NCBI GenBank assembly: GCA_937914785.1
Contig: CALGIV010000259.1
Span: 1-21,494, forward strand
Reading direction: 5' to 3'
Length of the DNA stretch: 21,494 nucleotides
Source: an uncultured Eubacteriaceae bacterium
GTDB taxonomy: Bacteria; Bacillota; Clostridia; Eubacteriales; UBA1433
A program made the translations under genes and the position numbers. Positions 6,053-15,329 of this stretch are shown here, piece after piece. Under the pieces are notes generated by a model. It was not told where the DNA came from, made no database searches, and was given only the letters and a program-made list of their open reading frames with translations. Numbering within the stretch: position 1 is the first letter of the stretch; each line of letters starts with the position of its first letter.

Positions 6053-8617
6053 TTATACCAGATTATCGCTATCCAACAACCCCAGTGCCGTTGCAATCCT
6101 GATCGCATCCGCACGATTGACTGCACTCAATTTGTTGTAAATATTTTTAATGTTGCTTTTTATCGTATTCACCGACACATTCACCTCTTCTGCAATTTCT
6201 TCTCGTGTAAACCCCTGTGAAAGGCCATATAAGATTTCTATTTCCCGCTTTGTCAGTTTAATATTAAATTCTGCAGATTTTAAATTTCTTTTCGCATATT
6301 CTTTCATCATTGCAGACAATCTTTTCGAATAAGCAGACGACTTCTGATAAATATCATCCAGCCATACCTCATTAAAACCATATTGTGGATTTTGTCGTGC
6401 CACTTCTACCAATGCACACATATGTTTAGCACCCTCGATAAATGGCGCAATAATTCCGTTATGATAAGAAAGCTCATAAGCCTGCCACAATGTCTCCATT
6501 GCTTTTTTTTCATCCTTAAGCTCAAGATAACCGATCGCTTTCATCACGATAAAATTTAACATACCAATCCACCACCCGCGAAAAGCAAACCATTTTTCTT
6601 CCCATGAAATCAGATCCAGCAATTCAAAATAATTCTCGCTGCGAATCAGATAACGCGCATAAATAAGTTTGTCTCTGCCCAACATAATTGGCGGACGATC
6701 GCGCTCTGCAAGGCGGGGAGACAGGATCCAAGGGGATATTTTGTTCAAGTCCCCCATCTTTACTTGAAACCAACTTTGTACACAATCGCGCAAATCGTAT
6801 AATTCTACACGATCTTTTTCATTAATATAATCGACAATCTGATAAACCTGGCTGACAATCTCATCATAATCGCCGTACATAAAAGCAACATTTGCTAAAA
6901 TAAACCGCGCATTGCATACAATATCATACTGATTTTTTTCCTGCGCTTTATAAATCGCCTGAAATGCTTCTTCTTTTGCTTTCGCCATATCGTAAGTATG
7001 ATAGGCCGCCTCGGCAAAAAAGAGATGTTCCAGGCCGTATCCGCTTCCATGCAACACTTGATCGACATATGGCATCGCCTCTTCAATCGCACACATCATT
7101 TCTTCCAATGCCCCAGGCTGCGTATTACTTAAAATCAGCATATCGTAGTTTTGAACGAACATCATATCTTCTTTTTTCAGCCGGCTGCCTTCCGGCAGAA
7201 ATTTATTGGCCTTTTTATAATACTCAACAAATTGCGTCGTACTTTCCATAATACTAATCGCAGCCAGTGTAATATAAACCTCACCCAAAAGCACTTCTAT
7301 TTCCTTATCTTGTTTATGCTCCAGCCTTTTCAAGAGTTTTTTTTCCAATTCCTCCAACGATATCGCTGCTTCGTCAATTTCCATATTGTTTAATTTAATG
7401 GTCGCTTTCAAATATTCCGTCACCGGATTTTCTTCAAGCACTTTCTGAGGAAACAGCTCAATATGTTGCAAAAAATATTCTGCAAGCTCTTTATCCATAC
7501 CACTGCTGTTGTAACTGCAGATAATTTCAAGTATTTCAACATACTTTCCGCATCGGTTGTAATGTTCAATTGCCTCCCAGATTTGGTTGTGTTTTAAATA
7601 ATAATCTCCTGCAATTGCATGGACCTTTTCAATTTCCTCTTCGTTTAGCAAATCTTGCTTATTGATCAAAAAAGCACGATACATGTTTTGAAATCTAAGC
7701 GACCTGCTGGCCTGATCATAAGCAACAAACATATTTGTTTTCAGCGCTGTTAAAACATCCGCCGAATCTCCTTCATCAATATAATGAATAATGTCAATCG
7801 AAAAATCCTGTAATATGGAAAGTTTAATAAAAATCCGTCGAACCATTTCATTGTAGTTTAAAAAATAATCACGTTCAAACATTTGATTGACAATTTCTAA
7901 ATCAATGCTCAACGGATCTGCAATAATAGAATCATGAATTCCAGGTTGCTGCGCTAATAAACAGACTGCCAGCGGCCAACCTTCCGTACACTCCTCTAAA
8001 ACTTTTAAAGCTTCCTTCGTAAGATCGATATGATTCAATGCGAAAAAATCATAAATTTCCTGCTTTGTAAACCGTAGTTGTGCCATATCGATTTGATATG
8101 CTTCACTTCGGCATAAGCGAAGAATGTCTCCATCTATTTTTACATCACTGATCAAAATTAAACAAAAATTTTCTAAGTTAGCCTCTACGAGATATTCAAA
8201 AAAATGCAAAACCTCGCTGTCGTAAATGTTATCATATCCATCCACGACAAAAATTACCTGCTGACCTTTATATACCTCAGAAGAAAAATTTCTCAATAAA
8301 ATATCATATTCTTCAAGAGTATTAGGAATTTCTATTTCGACAAGTTCATCGGCAAATTCCGGCAATTCTGCACGTGCTGCCATAATAAAATCATACCAAA
8401 AACGAGGTGCAATATTATCAAGTTTACTCAGGCGCATCCATATCAGTCTCTTGTCAATATTGTTGACATAAGCTGCTACGGCTTGGGTCTTGCCATACCC
8501 CGCACCCGCAACGACGGTAACTAAAGAATGCTTGACAGCTTCATCAAGCAACGCATAAATACGGGGCCTGTCTAAAAGGCCTTCTTTAATTGGAAGACCG
8601 CGTTTATTCTCCTTCAT
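6053..8617 (-). CDS. MalT-like LuxR-family transcriptional regulator (second of pair)
   Basis: An 854-residue STAND-type regulator. The N-terminal NTPase has a P-loop AGAGYGKT (residues 37-44) and a Walker B-like strand VIFVVDGYDN near residue 125. A long helical, TPR-like middle follows, then a C-terminal LuxR helix-turn-helix at about 785-850 (LTKREIEILYGLSQGFTREEIA, VSVNTIKSNIKNIYNKL). By analogy with MalT it should bind ATP and an unknown inducer, oligomerise and activate transcription. Start ATG 8615-8617 with AGAGGG upstream. It follows its paralogue by 23 bases, so they form one operon. No target is apparent next door, and the ligand is unknown. Confidence 0.9.
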   Translation of the reverse strand: MKENKRGLPIKEGLLDRPRIYALLDEAVKHSLVTVVAGAGYGKTQAVAAYVNNIDKRLIWMRLSKLDNIAPRFWYDFIMAARAELPEFADELVEIEIPNTLEEYDILLRNFSSEVYKGQQVIFVVDGYDNIYDSEVLHFFEYLVEANLENFCLILISDVKIDGDILRLCRSEAYQIDMAQLRFTKQEIYDFFALNHIDLTKEALKVLEECTEGWPLAVCLLAQQPGIHDSIIADPLSIDLEIVNQMFERDYFLNYNEMVRRIFIKLSILQDFSIDIIHYIDEGDSADVLTALKTNMFVAYDQASRSLRFQNMYRAFLINKQDLLNEEEIEKVHAIAGDYYLKHNQIWEAIEHYNRCGKYVEILEIICSYNSSGMDKELAEYFLQHIELFPQKVLEENPVTEYLKATIKLNNMEIDEAAISLEELEKKLLKRLEHKQDKEIEVLLGEVYITLAAISIMESTTQFVEYYKKANKFLPEGSRLKKEDMMFVQNYDMLILSNTQPGALEEMMCAIEEAMPYVDQVLHGSGYGLEHLFFAEAAYHTYDMAKAKEEAFQAIYKAQEKNQYDIVCNARFILANVAFMYGDYDEIVSQVYQIVDYINEKDRVELYDLRDCVQSWFQVKMGDLNKISPWILSPRLAERDRPPIMLGRDKLIYARYLIRSENYFELLDLISWEEKWFAFRGWWIGMLNFIVMKAIGYLELKDEKKAMETLWQAYELSYHNGIIAPFIEGAKHMCALVEVARQNPQYGFNEVWLDDIYQKSSAYSKRLSAMMKEYAKRNLKSAEFNIKLTKREIEILYGLSQGFTREEIAEEVNVSVNTIKSNIKNIYNKLSAVNRADAIRIATALGLLDSDNLV

Positions 8618-8640
8618 CGTTACCCTCTGGCGCCTTTTAT

Positions 8641-11178
8641 TTATTGCAAATCGCTTTCTGAATACGTGATAAGACCTTTTGATGATGCAATGCGAATCGC
8701 ATCGGCGCGGTTGATAGCGCCAAGTTTATTGTAAATATTGCGAATATAGCTTTTTACTGTATTGACACTCACACTCTGAAATCCTGCAATCTCTTCGCGT
8801 GTCAATCCTTGCGAAAGACAATGCAGTACTTCTGTCTCGCGCTTTGAAAGCTTTATACTGCCATAGTCTGTTCGCTGATCTCTCTTTGAATATTCCCGAA
8901 CCATCGCAGCAAGCTTTTTCGTATACGTAGATGACTTCTGGTAAACTTTATCCAGCCATGCACTATCAAATAAGTATTCCGTACCTCTCCGCGCCGCCTC
9001 AATTAATGAACGCATATGTTTATGCCCTTCGATGAAAGGAGTGATAATATCATTCTTATAGGTCATCTCGTACGCTCGGTGTAACTCTCTCAACGCCCGG
9101 GGCTCTTCTCCGATCCTGAGGTAACAAATTGCCTTGATTACTAAACTTCTGACGCGATCAATCCACATCCCGCGTTTTAAATACATTTTATCCAACTGTT
9201 CACAGTACGCCAAAAGCTCATAATATTTTCCCTTATACAGCAAATAATTGGCATATTCAATACTATCGCGTCCCCGGCTGATTGGCGCGCGGTCATCCGC
9301 CCCATCGACAAATGCCCAAGATACAATTTGTTCCGAGTCTTCCATATTGATGAAAAACCAGTTTATGGCACAGTCGCGGACATCAAACAATTCGACAATA
9401 TTTTGCGTATTAACATAAGTTGTGATTTCATCAACCTGATGCTTTGCCTGCCGATAATCCCCGCTTATTAAAGCAATCTTTGCCTGTAGAAATTTCGCGC
9501 TGCAGACAATGTCATATTGATCGTTTTCGCTTGCACGCTTAATAGCGATATCAGCCATCTCATTTGCTTTTTTAAGGTGATATGTCTGATAAGCAGCTTC
9601 TGCCGAAAACAAATATGCCAAACCACGCCCGGCGCCATTCATAGATTTCTCCATATATGGCACCACACGATGCATCTCTTCTTCCATCGCTTCTAATGCA
9701 CCCGCTTCCTGACTGGCAAGAAACAACGCATCGCTATTACAACTGACCATCATATTTTTGCCTTTCAGGCTACTGCCGTTCGGCATACACTCGCTGGCCT
9801 TTCGATAATAGTCGGCAAAGCCATGTGTATTACGCAACATACAAACCGCCCCCAGAGAAGTGTACACCTCACCTAAGAGTTCCTTAAATTCTTCTCTGCC
9901 CTCGAGTCTCTGCTCAAGGTTTTTCAATAAGTTATAACTATTATCTATTTCCATATTATTTAGATAAAAGCTGGCTTTGATGTAATCTGCAAGAGGATTT
10001 TTTTGACAATAAGATTCCGGTAATCGATCTAAATATCCAATAAAGAAATTTGTCAGTTCTTCACCAAAATATGTTCCGCTGAAACTTAAAATTTCTCGAA
10101 ACATCTGATCATACTCTTTACACGCATCAAAACAAAAGATGGCTTCCAACGTTTGCTTATTTTTACTGTAGCAGGGTCCTGCAATCCGGTATGTCTGCAA
10201 AATTTCTTCTTCACTCAACAAAAACTGCATTTCATTTAAAAAATTTTGATACATTTTTTGAAAAAAATAAAAATTTTCCGCGGAATCGTAACTGATAAAC
10301 ATGTGTCGCTTTACTGCTTCTAAAATAAAATCAGCTTCTTTTTCGAATAATTGTTTGATCATTTCGGCTGAAAACCCCTGTAATAAAGACAGGCGCAGCA
10401 ATGCTTTTTTTATTGTCTCTTCATACTTTTGAAAATACGCGCTTTCAAACAGCTGATTAATTGTTGAAACACCAATATTGATGCCATCTTGCTCATAATG
10501 CTTGTTTTCCTTAATCCCTTGCGCAATCAAATTCACTGCCAGCGGCCAGCCTTCCGTATAACGGTACAGAGCGGCCGTTTTTTCTTTCGTAAGGCTAAGC
10601 TTTATCTGTGCCAGATAGGCCTCTGTTTCCTCAGGTGTAAACTTTAACTCCTCTGCCGTAATCGCATAAGCGTACGAGTCAAAAACTTCCAAATGCTCTT
10701 TTGTACTACTGTTGATAATAATACTCAGCTCATCAACCTCTGCCTTTACAAGGCGAGATACAAAACGAATAATATCGCTGTCATAGATATTGTTAAAATC
10801 ATCTAACACAATAATCATTGGTTCTTGATTGATATATATTGCTTTTGTAAAAATACGCAAAAAAGAATCGAATTTTGACATCGAACTTGGAAATTCCAAA
10901 GACATCAAAATTTCGGCTAAATTTTCATATACTTCACAAACAGCCCGTACAAAACTACGCCAAAAACGCGGCGCAAAATTGTCCAGTCGGCTCAATTGAA
11001 ACCAGACCCACTTTCCTTCAAAACTATGTAGGGTGTGCATAACAGTGCTTGTCTTTGCATAGCCTGCACCAGCTACGACGGTAGTGACCGGTTTTTTCAT
11101 CGCCTCGTTTAACAGGGTATCAAGACGAGGCCTGTACAACAAGCCCTCTTTTACCGGGTAATGCCGGCTCACAGACAT
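8641..11178 (-). CDS. MalT-like LuxR-family transcriptional regulator (first of pair)
   Basis: An 845-residue paralogue of the downstream gene, matching it along the whole length (PVKEGLLYRPRLDTLL near the start; NKLGAINRADAIRIAS near the end). The NTPase P-loop reads AGAGYAKT, with Ala41 in place of the Gly that normally precedes the catalytic Lys42. The Walker B-like strand is IIVLDDFNN. The LuxR helix-turn-helix spans about 774-838. Start ATG 11176-11178 with AAGGAG about 10 bases upstream. The P-loop change suggests altered nucleotide turnover in this copy, which is inference. It is followed after 23 bases by the second regulator. Confidence 0.9.
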   Translation of the reverse strand: MSVSRHYPVKEGLLYRPRLDTLLNEAMKKPVTTVVAGAGYAKTSTVMHTLHSFEGKWVWFQLSRLDNFAPRFWRSFVRAVCEVYENLAEILMSLEFPSSMSKFDSFLRIFTKAIYINQEPMIIVLDDFNNIYDSDIIRFVSRLVKAEVDELSIIINSSTKEHLEVFDSYAYAITAEELKFTPEETEAYLAQIKLSLTKEKTAALYRYTEGWPLAVNLIAQGIKENKHYEQDGINIGVSTINQLFESAYFQKYEETIKKALLRLSLLQGFSAEMIKQLFEKEADFILEAVKRHMFISYDSAENFYFFQKMYQNFLNEMQFLLSEEEILQTYRIAGPCYSKNKQTLEAIFCFDACKEYDQMFREILSFSGTYFGEELTNFFIGYLDRLPESYCQKNPLADYIKASFYLNNMEIDNSYNLLKNLEQRLEGREEFKELLGEVYTSLGAVCMLRNTHGFADYYRKASECMPNGSSLKGKNMMVSCNSDALFLASQEAGALEAMEEEMHRVVPYMEKSMNGAGRGLAYLFSAEAAYQTYHLKKANEMADIAIKRASENDQYDIVCSAKFLQAKIALISGDYRQAKHQVDEITTYVNTQNIVELFDVRDCAINWFFINMEDSEQIVSWAFVDGADDRAPISRGRDSIEYANYLLYKGKYYELLAYCEQLDKMYLKRGMWIDRVRSLVIKAICYLRIGEEPRALRELHRAYEMTYKNDIITPFIEGHKHMRSLIEAARRGTEYLFDSAWLDKVYQKSSTYTKKLAAMVREYSKRDQRTDYGSIKLSKRETEVLHCLSQGLTREEIAGFQSVSVNTVKSYIRNIYNKLGAINRADAIRIASSKGLITYSESDLQ

Positions 11179-11220
11179 CCCACTTCAACTCCTTCGTGTC
11201 TAAGCAAAGAAATTAGTATT

Positions 11221-11249
11221 ATTATTTCATATTTTCAGTATTTTGTCGA
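11221..11249 (-). promoter_or_regulatory. Possible promoter of the LuxR-type pair
   Basis: On the minus strand, TCGACA (11244-11249), a 17-bp spacer and AATAAT (11221-11226). The match is weak. The gap between rpe and the regulators (11179-11284) shows no clear terminator, so read-through from the rpe operon is also possible. Confidence 0.3.
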
Positions 11250-11284
11250 TATATAAATTCAAGCTCGAAAAGGACATATGCCCA

Positions 11285-11917
11285 TTATCTGATCGTTCTG
11301 ATTCTTTCTTCTTTGTTTCCGTTAAATATATAACTACCGGCAACCAGCACATCCGCGCCGGCGCCCTTAGCCAAGCGGGCCGTAAGCGCATCAATGCCGC
11401 CATCAACCTGAACGAGAATCTCCCGACGGCCGATCAATTCTTTCACCTGTGCGATCCGCGCCGTAGAATCCGGTATATATTGTTGACCGCCAAACCCCGG
11501 ATGAACACTCATCACCAGCACCATATCGATATAATCAAGATACTTTTCAAGAGCGTTGACACACGTATCCGGCTTTAAGCTGACTGCCGCCTTGATACCG
11601 TGCTGGCGAATTTTTTTCAAACAGTCGATTTTATCGCCCTTCGCCTCGTGGTGAATGGTGATTACAGCCGGCCTGCTGTGTGCAAACTTGTCCACATAAT
11701 CCAGTGGATACTCGATCATCAAATGGATATCGAGCGGCAACGCGCTATGACTTGCAAAGTTCAAAATCTGATCGGGTCCGAATGTAATGTTCGGCACAAA
11801 GTGCCCATCCATCACATCGAGATGGACCCAATCGGCTCCTGCCTGTTTTAACTCTTCAAGTTCCTGCTTGACAATACCAAAATCAGCGCTTAACAGCGAC
11901 GGCGATATCAGTGCCAT
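11285..11917 (-). CDS. rpe: Ribulose-phosphate 3-epimerase
   Basis: A 210-residue TIM-barrel enzyme that interconverts ribulose 5-phosphate and xylulose 5-phosphate in the pentose phosphate pathway. The metal-binding residues are visible: His32 and Asp34 (VHLDVMDG), His65 (IHLM) and Asp172 (VDGGI), Asp34 and Asp172 being the catalytic pair. The phosphate-binding GFGGQ is at 141-145. Start ATG 11915-11917 with CTGGAG 9 bases upstream; the frame is open further upstream but lies inside the 3D-domain gene. It starts 4 bases after that gene's stop and is the last gene of the seven-gene operon. Slightly short for the family but complete. Confidence 0.95.
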   Translation of the reverse strand: MALISPSLLSADFGIVKQELEELKQAGADWVHLDVMDGHFVPNITFGPDQILNFASHSALPLDIHLMIEYPLDYVDKFAHSRPAVITIHHEAKGDKIDCLKKIRQHGIKAAVSLKPDTCVNALEKYLDYIDMVLVMSVHPGFGGQQYIPDSTARIAQVKELIGRREILVQVDGGIDALTARLAKGAGADVLVAGSYIFNGNKEERIRTIR

Positions 11918-11921
11918 ATCC

Positions 11922-13106
11922 CTACTCCAGAATATAAATTTGCAGGCTCTTCCTGCCGAAACGCAATGCCTCGCTGTGAGAATCGAAATATACATCAATC
12001 CGGTTGCCTTGGATGGCCCCACCGCGGTCTTGTACGGTAAAGTAGCCGCCGTTCGGATAATGGCTCAAAGCCGGGATATAAACCCTTGTACCAAACGGAA
12101 TATGCGAGGGGGCTGCAACCGTGACGTATTGCGTCGCGCGCGCACCATTTGCCGTATATCCGCTGCTGTACGCCCCGCAACAGATAGAACACGGACAATA
12201 AGCCGTCATACTCGCTACATAGGAAGATGCGTAAATCGCTTCCCCGCTATAAGTGCTGACGACGGGCCGTTTCTTTGTTCCGACTTCAACAACCTTGTTT
12301 TGCGGCGCTTCGATCAACTCGCTGATGAGCTCTTCCTTCGAGACGACCTCACCGTTTTGGTACGTCGTCACAACTGTCGCAAGGGCACGTCCAGCCTTGC
12401 CTTCCTGCACAACTTCTTCATAATCTGTATATTCGTTATCGTTTTTTACCGTCTCCGTCTCAAAAGAAAGGTCGATATACTGCACTTCCTCCACGATATC
12501 CAGCGTCGTTACCTGAATGGTATTCGTCTCGTAATCGATATCCATCAAGTCCCCGTCACTCATATAAAGTCCGGCCTGCCGAACGGCCATCTCGCCATTT
12601 AACGGCGTTGAGACGTTATAGGTATTATTTTCATATTGCACGGTCATATCCGTCGGTTTAAAAATGTAGACTGCTGTACTGGATTCCAGCTTGCTGTCGA
12701 GTGACGGAGAGACGAAATCGTTATAGTCAATTTCAACTTTTGACTTACGCAATACATCTTCCACACTGTTAAACGATGCGGCATAAACCGTTTTTTCACA
12801 TGCGCCGTCAATATAAATGTCTACTTTTTTCTGCGCGTTCGTAAAACCAACGACAAAGCAACTGACGATAAAGATCATCGCAACGCCTACAACCTGTTTT
12901 GTGTGACGCAGGCAGACGCTTGCCGTCATCTGTAAAGCGCAATTGATTTTTTCCCATATAAATGCTGGAAAATGCATCATATGGCGTTTTAAAATGCTAC
13001 CACCGTATTTCATTTTCCAGATTTTGTTATTATATCTATGCCAGATAGAACGGTATGTATCATTCAATTTTACATTTGACTCTTTTAAATGAATTTCCAT
13101 AGACAT
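11922..13106 (-). CDS. YabE-like cell-wall protein: DUF348/G5-like region and 3D domain
   Basis: A 394-residue protein. A membrane segment at about 70-90 (VVGVAMIFIVSCFVVGF) anchors it. Ubiquitin-like DUF348-type segments follow (about 93-140 and 150-190), then a G5-like region (about 200-275). At the C-terminus is a 3D domain (about 297-394) with its three aspartates at 360 (VQDRGG), 371 (RIDVYF) and 375 (DSH). 3D domains are found in lytic transglycosylases such as MltA and in Firmicute Rpf/Stp-like wall enzymes, so peptidoglycan cleavage is likely. CPCSICC (304-310) is a cysteine cluster. The N-terminus of 70 residues before the membrane segment is long, and no strong ribosome site precedes the chosen ATG, so the start is uncertain. 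9 bases after tatD. Confidence 0.85.
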   Translation of the reverse strand: MSMEIHLKESNVKLNDTYRSIWHRYNNKIWKMKYGGSILKRHMMHFPAFIWEKINCALQMTASVCLRHTKQVVGVAMIFIVSCFVVGFTNAQKKVDIYIDGACEKTVYAASFNSVEDVLRKSKVEIDYNDFVSPSLDSKLESSTAVYIFKPTDMTVQYENNTYNVSTPLNGEMAVRQAGLYMSDGDLMDIDYETNTIQVTTLDIVEEVQYIDLSFETETVKNDNEYTDYEEVVQEGKAGRALATVVTTYQNGEVVSKEELISELIEAPQNKVVEVGTKKRPVVSTYSGEAIYASSYVASMTAYCPCSICCGAYSSGYTANGARATQYVTVAAPSHIPFGTRVYIPALSHYPNGGYFTVQDRGGAIQGNRIDVYFDSHSEALRFGRKSLQIYILE

Positions 13107-13115
13107 ATTCTATTA

Positions 13116-13898
13116 TTATTTCATCTGTTTGTCAAATATTCCATAGACAATTCCTGTATTTACCATGGTGGCCTGCGCAACGATACGCACATCAATTTGC
13201 TTAATTTCTGCGATCTTTTCGGCCACATAACGCACGTATTTAGGTTCGTTTCGCTTCCCTCGGTGTGGCGCCGGCGTCAAATAAGGGCAATCTGTCTCGA
13301 TGAGCAGCCGCTCAAGCGGAATATAGGACACTACCTCGCGCAGCCTGCCCGCGTTCTGAAATGTCACAGGCCCGGAAATCGACAGATAAAAACCCATATC
13401 CAAAAATATTTGCGCGCTCTCCCGGCTGCCGGAAAAACTGTGAATAACGCCTGTTTTTTCATACGGAGATGCCGCTTTAAGAATGTCGATCGTATCCTTC
13501 GTCGCTTCACGCATATGTACGCAGATGGGCTTGTCGTGTTGCTGCGCAAGTACAATCTGTCGTGCAAAAACGTCGCGCTGTATATCACGCGGCGAATGGT
13601 CGTAGTGATAATCGAGGCCAATTTCCCCGAGTGCAACGCATTTCTCATCAGCGAGCAGTCGTTCTATCGCTTTAAGCGATGCCGTATCGGCAAACCTGGC
13701 TTCATGCGGGTGAAACCCTGCACCGAAGCAGACACGCTCATTCCGCCGAGCCAGCTCCTGCGCTTTTAAGGAAGTGGTCAGATCTGAGCCAAAATTGACG
13801 ATGTAAGCGATGTTGTGCTCGGATAGTTCTGCAATCACTTCATCGCGGTCACCGTCGAACCGCCTATCGTCAAGATGGGCGTGAGAATCTACAAACAT
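13116..13898 (-). CDS. tatD: TatD family metal-dependent deoxyribonuclease
   Basis: A 260-residue TIM-barrel hydrolase of the TatD/YcfH family, linked to 3'-5' DNA exonuclease activity and DNA repair. The metal-binding set is complete: His6 and His8 (DSHAHLD), Glu92 (GEIGLDYH), His128 (PICVHMRE), His153 (VIHSFSG) and Asp203 (ETDCPYLTP). Start ATG 13896-13898, with TTGGAGG 6-7 bases upstream; the frame is open for 17 codons more but those overlap the ABC ATPase gene. It begins 1 base after the ATPase stop, so it is co-transcribed with the transporter. The tatD-yabE order matches Bacillus. Confidence 0.95.
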   Translation of the reverse strand: MFVDSHAHLDDRRFDGDRDEVIAELSEHNIAYIVNFGSDLTTSLKAQELARRNERVCFGAGFHPHEARFADTASLKAIERLLADEKCVALGEIGLDYHYDHSPRDIQRDVFARQIVLAQQHDKPICVHMREATKDTIDILKAASPYEKTGVIHSFSGSRESAQIFLDMGFYLSISGPVTFQNAGRLREVVSYIPLERLLIETDCPYLTPAPHRGKRNEPKYVRYVAEKIAEIKQIDVRIVAQATMVNTGIVYGIFDKQMK

Positions 13899-13899
13899 C

Positions 13900-14571
13900 T
13901 TATTCCTCCAAGTTATCCAACAACAACGCTTCAACGGCGTCTTTTGCAAGCCCTGTCGTGCCGACAGCCATTTTAACCTGCATCGGACGCCTCGTCATCA
14001 CGTAAATCTGGTCCGCTACTGCCACCGCCTCAGAAATATCGTGCGTCGTCATAATCACGGTAACGCTGCGGTCTGAAAAATACCGGTTGAAATCCTGAAT
14101 AATGTCTTCTTTTAAGATACGGTCAAGCCCTTTAAAAGGTTCATCCATAAACAAAATATCCGGCCGATAAACAAATGCCCGCGCGAGTGAGACGCGCTGG
14201 CGCATACCGCCGCTGAGCTCTTTGGGATAATGATTTTCATACCCGTTCAATTTCACACTTCGAAGCATCTCTTCCACGCGACCTTCTTTGTCGGCTTCAT
14301 CCTCGACGACAAACCTGATGTTTTCTTCGACTGTTTTCCACTCGATCAGGCGATCTTCCTGAAACACGTAGGCGACTTTCTTTCCTGCCGTGCCGTAAAT
14401 CTGCCCTTCATCTGCCTTTTCAAGGCCTGACATAATATTAAACAGCGTCGTCTTCCCCGCACCGGAAGGCGCTAACAGGCAATGAATCTGCCCCTCATCA
14501 AAGATCATATCCAACCCGTCGAAAACACAGTGCGGCCCGTAACACTTCTTCAATCCCTTCACCCCGATCAT
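13900..14571 (-). CDS. ABC transporter ATPase, nitrate/sulfonate/taurine type
   Basis: A 223-residue ATPase with Walker A APSGAGKTT (34-42), Q-loop Gln71 (VFQEDRLIEW), signature LSGGMRQR (119-126), Walker B ILFMDEP (139-145), D-loop GLD and switch His177 (TTHD). The VFQE-DRL-x-W Q-loop is usual in SsuB/TauB/NrtD-like ATPases. Start ATG 14569-14571 with AGGAGG 7 bases upstream; the ATG overlaps the permease stop in ATGA. It drives uptake with the permease and lipoprotein encoded upstream. Confidence 0.93.
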   Translation of the reverse strand: MIGVKGLKKCYGPHCVFDGLDMIFDEGQIHCLLAPSGAGKTTLFNIMSGLEKADEGQIYGTAGKKVAYVFQEDRLIEWKTVEENIRFVVEDEADKEGRVEEMLRSVKLNGYENHYPKELSGGMRQRVSLARAFVYRPDILFMDEPFKGLDRILKEDIIQDFNRYFSDRSVTVIMTTHDISEAVAVADQIYVMTRRPMQVKMAVGTTGLAKDAVEALLLDNLEE

Positions 14572-15329
14572 CCCAGTGCCTCCTGCCGTTTTCTTTCCAC
14601 GAGCTTTTTCACCAGGCCTTCAAATATAAAACTGAGTACGATTACCGTCAGCGTCAAAGCGAACAGCTCCGTCGTCTCCAAGTAGATCTTTGCGTTATAC
14701 ATCCCTGTGCCGATCGCATAATTCGGTTTGCAGATAACCTCTGCGGCGATCATCGACTTCCAGCCGATGCCGACGGCGGCGGCGACAGAGGAATAAATAT
14801 ACCCTCGTAAAGACGGAATATAGATCTCCTTTATCACGCGCCGCTTCGGCACCTTGTAGACAGCACACATGTCCAAAAGTTTTTTATCTGTCTCCCGAAT
14901 ACCCTGCAACACATTTGTCCAGATAATCGGCACACACATCAGAAAACAGACAAAAATGGGGATCGTTGCCGTCTTCATCCACACGAGTGCCAGGATGATA
15001 AACGATACGACCGGCGTCGACTTGATCACCGACATCACGGGTTTTAAAAAATTATATACTACATCAAATAGTCCGCTCAACACGCCTAAAACGATGCCGA
15101 GCAGAATGGATAAGCCGACACCAGCGATTACGCGTACAATTGAAAACAGGACAGCCTTGTAATAATCCATATGTTTTAACATGCCAAACAGCGTGGCGAC
15201 AGTCTGTCCCACGCTTGGCAAAATGACGGGTTTGGCAATAATTTTGGCTGCCACTTCCCAAAGCAGCAGCCAAAAGCAAATAAATACTATTTTTTGCAGT
15301 TTACTATTTTTGATAGTAAAACGCTTCAT
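14568..15329 (-). CDS. ABC transporter permease, SsuC/TauC type
   Basis: A 253-residue membrane protein with about six hydrophobic segments and the EAA-type cytoplasmic loop that docks the ATPase (CAVYKVPKRRVIKEIYIPSL). The N-terminal LLLWEVAAKI and VILPSVGQTVATL patterns are typical of the nitrate/sulfonate/taurine permease group. Its start overlaps the end of the substrate-binding gene by 26 bases, with AGGAGG 11 bases before the ATG, so the two are translationally linked. Substrate unknown. Confidence 0.92.
   Translation of the reverse strand: MKRFTIKNSKLQKIVFICFWLLLWEVAAKIIAKPVILPSVGQTVATLFGMLKHMDYYKAVLFSIVRVIAGVGLSILLGIVLGVLSGLFDVVYNFLKPVMSVIKSTPVVSFIILALVWMKTATIPIFVCFLMCVPIIWTNVLQGIRETDKKLLDMCAVYKVPKRRVIKEIYIPSLRGYIYSSVAAAVGIGWKSMIAAEVICKPNYAIGTGMYNAKIYLETTELFALTLTVIVLSFIFEGLVKKLVERKRQEALG

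Noticed and set aside
6053..11178. Naming the pair malT and assigning maltose control
   Set aside because: Only the architecture is shared with MalT; there are no maltose genes here and the ligand-sensing part is divergent.
11918..12022. Longer N-terminus for Rpe
   Set aside because: It overlaps the 3D-domain gene in another frame and lacks a ribosome site; Rpe proteins begin near the ISPSLLSADF segment.
11787..12602. Plus-strand frame of 271 residues
   Set aside because: It is the antisense shadow of the 3D-domain and rpe genes, whose residues match known families.
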